From the NCBI GenBank assembly GCA_900540545.1, contig UQGJ01000065.1, forward strand, positions 1 through 15,458: 15,458 nucleotides of DNA, given 5' to 3'. This stretch comes from an uncultured Eubacteriales bacterium (GTDB lineage: Bacteria > Bacillota > Clostridia > Oscillospirales > Oscillospiraceae). Below, piece after piece: positions 12,653-15,458 of this stretch. How positions within the stretch are numbered: the stretch's first letter is position 1; each line of letters opens with the position of its first letter. Below the pieces are notes generated by a model, which was given only the letters and a program-made list of their open reading frames with translations, ran no database searches and was not told where the DNA came from. A program made the translations under genes and the position numbers.

Positions 12653-13360
12653 ATGAACGTAAAGAAGAGGACCGCCGCTCTGGGGCTGGCGCTGACCCTG
12701 TGTGTGGGCATCGGGGTGGGGACCGCCGCCTCCAACAGCGAGGCCATCACGGCGCTGTTGAACCGAGACCTGAAGGTGGTCTACAACGGCGTGGAGCAGC
12801 ACTTCACCGACGCTGCCGGACAGCCCGTGTACCCCATCAGCTACAATAACTCCACTTATCTGCCCGTCCGGGCCATCAGCGGTCTGGTGAACCTACCCAT
12901 CGACTTCAACGCCGAGACCTACGCCGTGGAGTTGGGGACCAAGGAGGTCCAGCCCGCCAATCTGGTGGACCTGCACAACTCCGGCAATACCTCGGGCTCT
13001 AAAATCTTTATTGAGGCCGCCGACCTGACGGTGCCCACCGTGGACGGGGACAAGACCTACTCCAACGGCTTCAGCTATGACATCTGGAACAGCTTTGCAT
13101 CCTCCTCCCAGTACAGCGCCATTATGTTCGACGTGAACGGCTACAAGGAGGTCACCTTCACTGCCTGGTCCGACATCGCCAGCACGGTGGTGGTCTACGA
13201 CCAGGACGGCGCGCTGGTGGCGGAGATCGACATCGACGCCAACACCCCCACCGTCAAGACTCTGCCCCTGGGCGCGACCCAGACCCAAATCGGCTTTGCC
13301 GCCAACAGCCAGGGCTGGGACAGCGGCACGCTGAAGATTTTTGACGCCAGCGTGAAGTAA
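12653..13360 (+). CDS. Secreted protein with copper-amine-oxidase-like N-terminal (stalk) domain
   Basis: The 235-aa protein starts with a clear signal peptide (MNVKKRTAALGLALTLCVG..., cleavage near residue 27). Residues about 38-95 (RDLKVVYNGVEQHF...YNNSTYLPVRAISGLVNLPIDF) match the stalk domain of PF07833 type, common on exported Firmicute proteins. The C-terminal ~120 residues (SNGFSYDIWNSF...FDVNGYKEVTFTAW...GTLKIFDASVK) look like a beta-sandwich similar to NPCBM-type carbohydrate-binding modules; that is inference. ATG 12653 has AGGAGAGAGGA (12635-12645) upstream; the open frame back to 12560 has no signal-peptide sense. No enzyme motif is seen. The likely role is surface binding or scaffolding, perhaps controlled by the divergent XRE regulator. 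Confidence 0.82.
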   Translation: MNVKKRTAALGLALTLCVGIGVGTAASNSEAITALLNRDLKVVYNGVEQHFTDAAGQPVYPISYNNSTYLPVRAISGLVNLPIDFNAETYAVELGTKEVQPANLVDLHNSGNTSGSKIFIEAADLTVPTVDGDKTYSNGFSYDIWNSFASSSQYSAIMFDVNGYKEVTFTAWSDIASTVVVYDQDGALVAEIDIDANTPTVKTLPLGATQTQIGFAANSQGWDSGTLKIFDASVK

Positions 13361-13376
13361 AAAGCCAATCAAAAAG

Positions 13377-13410
13377 AGGCGAGGGGCGGTCAAGCCCCTT
13401 GCCTTTTTTT
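13377..13410 (+). terminator. Intrinsic terminator of the stalk-domain gene
   Basis: AGGCGAGGGGC pairs with GCCCCTTGCCT (one G-U pair) around a 6-nt loop, followed by TTTTTT. Its 3' arm also carries the -35 hexamer of the next gene. Confidence 0.9.
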
Positions 13411-13427
13411 CACAATACCGATATAAT
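13399..13427 (+). promoter_or_regulatory. Promoter of isocitrate dehydrogenase, overlapping the upstream terminator
   Basis: TTGCCT (13399-13404), a 17-bp spacer and a perfect TATAAT (13422-13427). The -35 lies inside the terminator stem, so the two signals share DNA. Confidence 0.65.
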
Positions 13428-13462
13428 AAGGGCTAAATTCAAAGCGCATAAGGAGGCCCAAC

Positions 13463-14674
13463 ATGGAGAAAATCAAAATGACCACCCCCCTGGTGGAGAT
13501 GGACGGGGACGAGATGACCCGCATCCTGTGGAGCGACATCAAGGAGATTTTGCTCAAGCCCTACATCGACCTGAAGACCGTCTACTTCGACCTGGGCCTG
13601 CCGGAGCGGGAAAAGACCCGGGACCAGGTGACCATCGACTCTGCCGAGGCCACCAAGGAGTACGGCGTGGCCGTCAAGTGCGCCACCATCACCCCCAACG
13701 CCCAGCGGGTGGAGGAGTACAAGCTCTCCCAGATGTGGAAGTCCCCCAACGGCACCATCCGGGCCATTCTGGACGGCACCGTGTTCCGCGCTCCCATCAT
13801 GGTCAAGGGCATCTCCCCGGTGGTGAAGAATTGGAACAAGCCCATCACCATCGCCCGCCACGCCTACGGCGACGTGTATAAGAACGTGGAGTTCCAGCCC
13901 AAGGGGGCGGGGAAGGCGGAGTTGGTGTTCACCGCCGCCGACGGCACGGAAAACCGCCAGACCATCTTTGATTTCAACGGGCCGGGGGTCCTTCAGGGGC
14001 AGTACAACACCGACGCCTCCATCTCCTCCTTCGCCCGGTCCTGCTTCCAGTACGCCATCGACACCAAACAGGACCTGTGGTTCGCAACCAAGGACACCAT
14101 CTCCAAGCAGTACGACCACCGCTTCAAGGACATTTTCCAGGAAATCTACGACGCCGAGTACGACAAGCAGTTCAAGAAGCTGGGCATCGAGTATTTCTAC
14201 ACCCTCATCGACGACGCGGTGGCCCGGGTCATCCGCAGCGAGGGCGGGTTCATCTGGGCCTGCAAGAACTACGACGGCGACGTGATGAGCGACATGGTGA
14301 GCACGGCCTTCGGGTCCCTGGCCATGATGACCAGCGTGCTAGTCTCCCCCGACGGCAAGTACGAGTACGAGGCGGCCCACGGCACCGTGACCCGCCACTA
14401 CTACCAGCATTTGAAGGGCAAGGAGACCTCCACCAACCCCATGGCGACCCTGTTCGCTTGGACCGGGGCCCTGCGGAAGCGGGGGGAGCTGGACGGCATC
14501 CCCGCGCTGGTGGAGTTCAGCGACAAGCTGGAGGCCGCGTCCATCGCCACCATCGAGGGCGGTACCATGACCAAGGACCTGGCCGGCCTGTGGGAGGGGG
14601 AGACCCCCGCCAACACCGTCAACAGTGAGGGTTTCCTCCAGGCCATTCGGGCCGAGCTGGAAGCGCGGCTGTAA
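13463..14674 (+). CDS. icd: NADP-dependent isocitrate dehydrogenase (eukaryotic-like type II)
   Basis: The 403-aa homodimeric cytosolic enzyme oxidatively decarboxylates isocitrate to 2-oxoglutarate, yielding NADPH. It matches the subfamily of human IDH1 and not E. coli Icd. Blocks seen include TPLVEMDGDEMTRI, TITPNAQRVEEY, SPNGTIRAILDGTVFR, TKDTISKQYDHRFKDIF, the metal-binding NYDGDVMSD, and the coenzyme loop AAHGTVTRHY, whose Arg-His pair marks NADP preference. KGKETSTNPMA and GTMTKDLAGL follow. Length is usual for type II. ATG 13463 has AAGGAGG 6 nt upstream. It is monocistronic, with its own promoter and a hairpin behind. In an anaerobe it probably feeds glutamate synthesis through a partial TCA branch. 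No citrate synthase or aconitase is adjacent. Confidence 0.96.
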   Translation: MEKIKMTTPLVEMDGDEMTRILWSDIKEILLKPYIDLKTVYFDLGLPEREKTRDQVTIDSAEATKEYGVAVKCATITPNAQRVEEYKLSQMWKSPNGTIRAILDGTVFRAPIMVKGISPVVKNWNKPITIARHAYGDVYKNVEFQPKGAGKAELVFTAADGTENRQTIFDFNGPGVLQGQYNTDASISSFARSCFQYAIDTKQDLWFATKDTISKQYDHRFKDIFQEIYDAEYDKQFKKLGIEYFYTLIDDAVARVIRSEGGFIWACKNYDGDVMSDMVSTAFGSLAMMTSVLVSPDGKYEYEAAHGTVTRHYYQHLKGKETSTNPMATLFAWTGALRKRGELDGIPALVEFSDKLEAASIATIEGGTMTKDLAGLWEGETPANTVNSEGFLQAIRAELEARL

Positions 14675-14689
14675 ATCAATCAGGGAAAT

Positions 14690-14722
14690 AAGGCCCGCGC
14701 ACCCGGAAGGTGCGCGGGCCTT
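14690..14722 (+). terminator. Hairpin after icd
   Basis: AAGGCCCGCGCACC pairs perfectly with GGTGCGCGGGCCTT (14 bp, loop CGGAA), 15 nt past the stop. No T-run follows, so it may be a weak terminator. Confidence 0.6.
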
Positions 14723-14793
14723 GCCGCGCCGGGTTAAGACGGCGGGGGAGGGGACATACTAGGCTTACCCTATTTTTGAAGGAGTGAGCGACC

Positions 14794-15396
14794 ATGTCCA
14801 CCGTCCCCTTTGACAAGAGCGAGACCCACGTGAACCTGCTGCGGGCGTTTGCCGGGGAGAGCCAGGCCCGGAACCGGTACACCTTCGCCGCCGGGTTGGC
14901 CCGGAAGAAGAATTTGCAGGTCATCGAGCGGGTGTTCCTCTTTACCGCCGACCAGGAGCGAGCCCACGCCAAGGTGTTTTACAACTACCTGGAGTCCCTG
15001 TCCGGCCAGAACATCAAAATCGACGGCACCTACCCCATCGACCTGTACCCCGGGATTCTGGAACACCTGCGGGCGGCCCAGCACAACGAGTACCAGGAGT
15101 GGGAGAACGATTACGCCGAGTTCGGCAAAATCGCCCATGCTGAGGGGTTCCCGGAAATCGGCAAGACCTTCGAGATGATCGCCGCGGTGGAAAAGACCCA
15201 CGGCGACCGCTTCGGGCGGTACGCCGATCTGGTGGAACACGACGGGCTGTTCGTCGCCGACGGGGAGGAGAAGTGGATGTGCCTCAACTGCGGGCAGATC
15301 GTCACGGCGTCCATGGCCCCGGCGGTGTGCCCCATCTGCAAGCACCCGCAGGGGTATTTTGTAAGGGTGGCGGAAGCGCCGTTTGAGAGAGGGTAA
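14794..15396 (+). CDS. rbr: Rubrerythrin
   Basis: The 200-aa non-haem iron protein reduces hydrogen peroxide in the cytosol of anaerobes, with electrons from NAD(P)H via rubredoxin-type carriers. The N-terminal ferritin-like four-helix domain carries the diiron ligands (Glu22 in AGESQARNRY, Glu55/His58 in DQERAHAKVF, Glu98 in HNEYQEW, Glu133/His136 in AAVEKTHGDRF). The C-terminal rubredoxin-like domain has CLNCG (Cys163, Cys166) and CPIC (Cys179, Cys182). Length is typical. ATG 14794 has GAAGGAG about 9 nt upstream. The promoter is unclear: TTAAGA-17-TACTAG just upstream is a poor match. No PerR-type box was recognised. It is followed within about 10 nt by another copy of the structured element. 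Confidence 0.95.
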   Translation: MSTVPFDKSETHVNLLRAFAGESQARNRYTFAAGLARKKNLQVIERVFLFTADQERAHAKVFYNYLESLSGQNIKIDGTYPIDLYPGILEHLRAAQHNEYQEWENDYAEFGKIAHAEGFPEIGKTFEMIAAVEKTHGDRFGRYADLVEHDGLFVADGEEKWMCLNCGQIVTASMAPAVCPICKHPQGYFVRVAEAPFERG

Positions 15397-15403
15397 CCAT
15401 CCT

Positions 15404-15458
15404 CCGGGGGGCGCTCCCGCGCGGGGGTTCCTTTCTCGTTTGAGAAAGGAACCGAAAG
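15404..15458 (+). repeat. Left terminal module of a further structured element (cut by window end)
   Basis: The box GCGCTCCCGCGCGGG (15411-15425) is followed by H1: GGTTCCTTTCTC (15426-15437) with GAGAAAGGAACC (15442-15453), loop GTTT, then CGAAAG at the window edge. Orientation and order equal the left ends at about 1757 and 9544. Confidence 0.85.

Noticed and set aside
1..15458. CRISPR arrays, tRNA and rRNA genes
   Set aside because: No regularly spaced short repeats and no tRNA or rRNA-like sequence were found on reading.

Overview
The window looks like a chromosomal segment of a GC-rich, strictly anaerobic Gram-positive gut bacterium, most likely of the Oscillospiraceae (Flavonifractor, Lawsonibacter, Intestinimonas or Oscillibacter type). 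The reasons are high GC with GC-rich third positions, strong AAGGAGG-type ribosome sites, sigma-A promoters, a hydrogenase-family protein with a DRTGG partner, rubrerythrin, and secreted proteins with copper-amine-oxidase-like 'stalk' domains. The lineage is inferred from style; no rRNA or marker gene is present.

Layout. (1) 83-1755, plus strand: a two-gene operon for a 2[4Fe-4S]/[FeFe]-hydrogenase-domain protein and a DRTGG protein. (2) 2494-6390, minus strand: an N,N'-diacetylchitobiose phosphorylase (GH94) followed by a phosphohexomutase. Together they could turn chitobiose plus phosphate into GlcNAc plus GlcNAc-6-P. (3) 6591-6952, plus strand: a small zinc-ribbon protein, divergently transcribed from the phosphorylase. 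(4) 7014-9480, minus strand: asnA (ammonia-dependent asparagine synthetase) and, 4 nt downstream, a membrane-anchored phospholipase-D/cardiolipin-synthase-like protein. (5) 10278-11939, minus strand: a secreted C69 dipeptidase. (6) 12064-12414, minus strand: an XRE regulator, divergent from a secreted stalk-domain protein at 12653-13360. (7) 13463-14674: NADP-type isocitrate dehydrogenase. (8) 14794-15396: rubrerythrin.

The most notable content is noncoding. Four copies of a structured interspersed element lie at transcription-unit borders. Two are complete (about 1757-2440 and 9544-10205). Two are cut by the window ends (1-61 and about 15404-15458). Each end carries an inverted-orientation terminal module: a GC-rich box, a perfect hairpin with a tetraloop, a purine-rich linker ending in ACCAGGG, and usually a second hairpin. 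Stem sequences differ between copies but pairing is kept, and one copy replaces the long second hairpin with a cUUCGg tetraloop hairpin. The two complete copies also share colinear internal boxes, one 30/32 identical. I find no credible protein in them. A second, smaller family of paired inverted hairpins (BIME-like) occurs inside one element and again between the phosphorylase and the mutase.

Promoters with good -35/-10 spacing are visible for asnA, the C69 dipeptidase (with a possible ARG box in its spacer), the stalk-domain protein, isocitrate dehydrogenase and the zinc-ribbon gene. The phosphorylase has an extended -10 promoter. No tRNA, rRNA, CRISPR array, prophage or IS transposase gene was seen.
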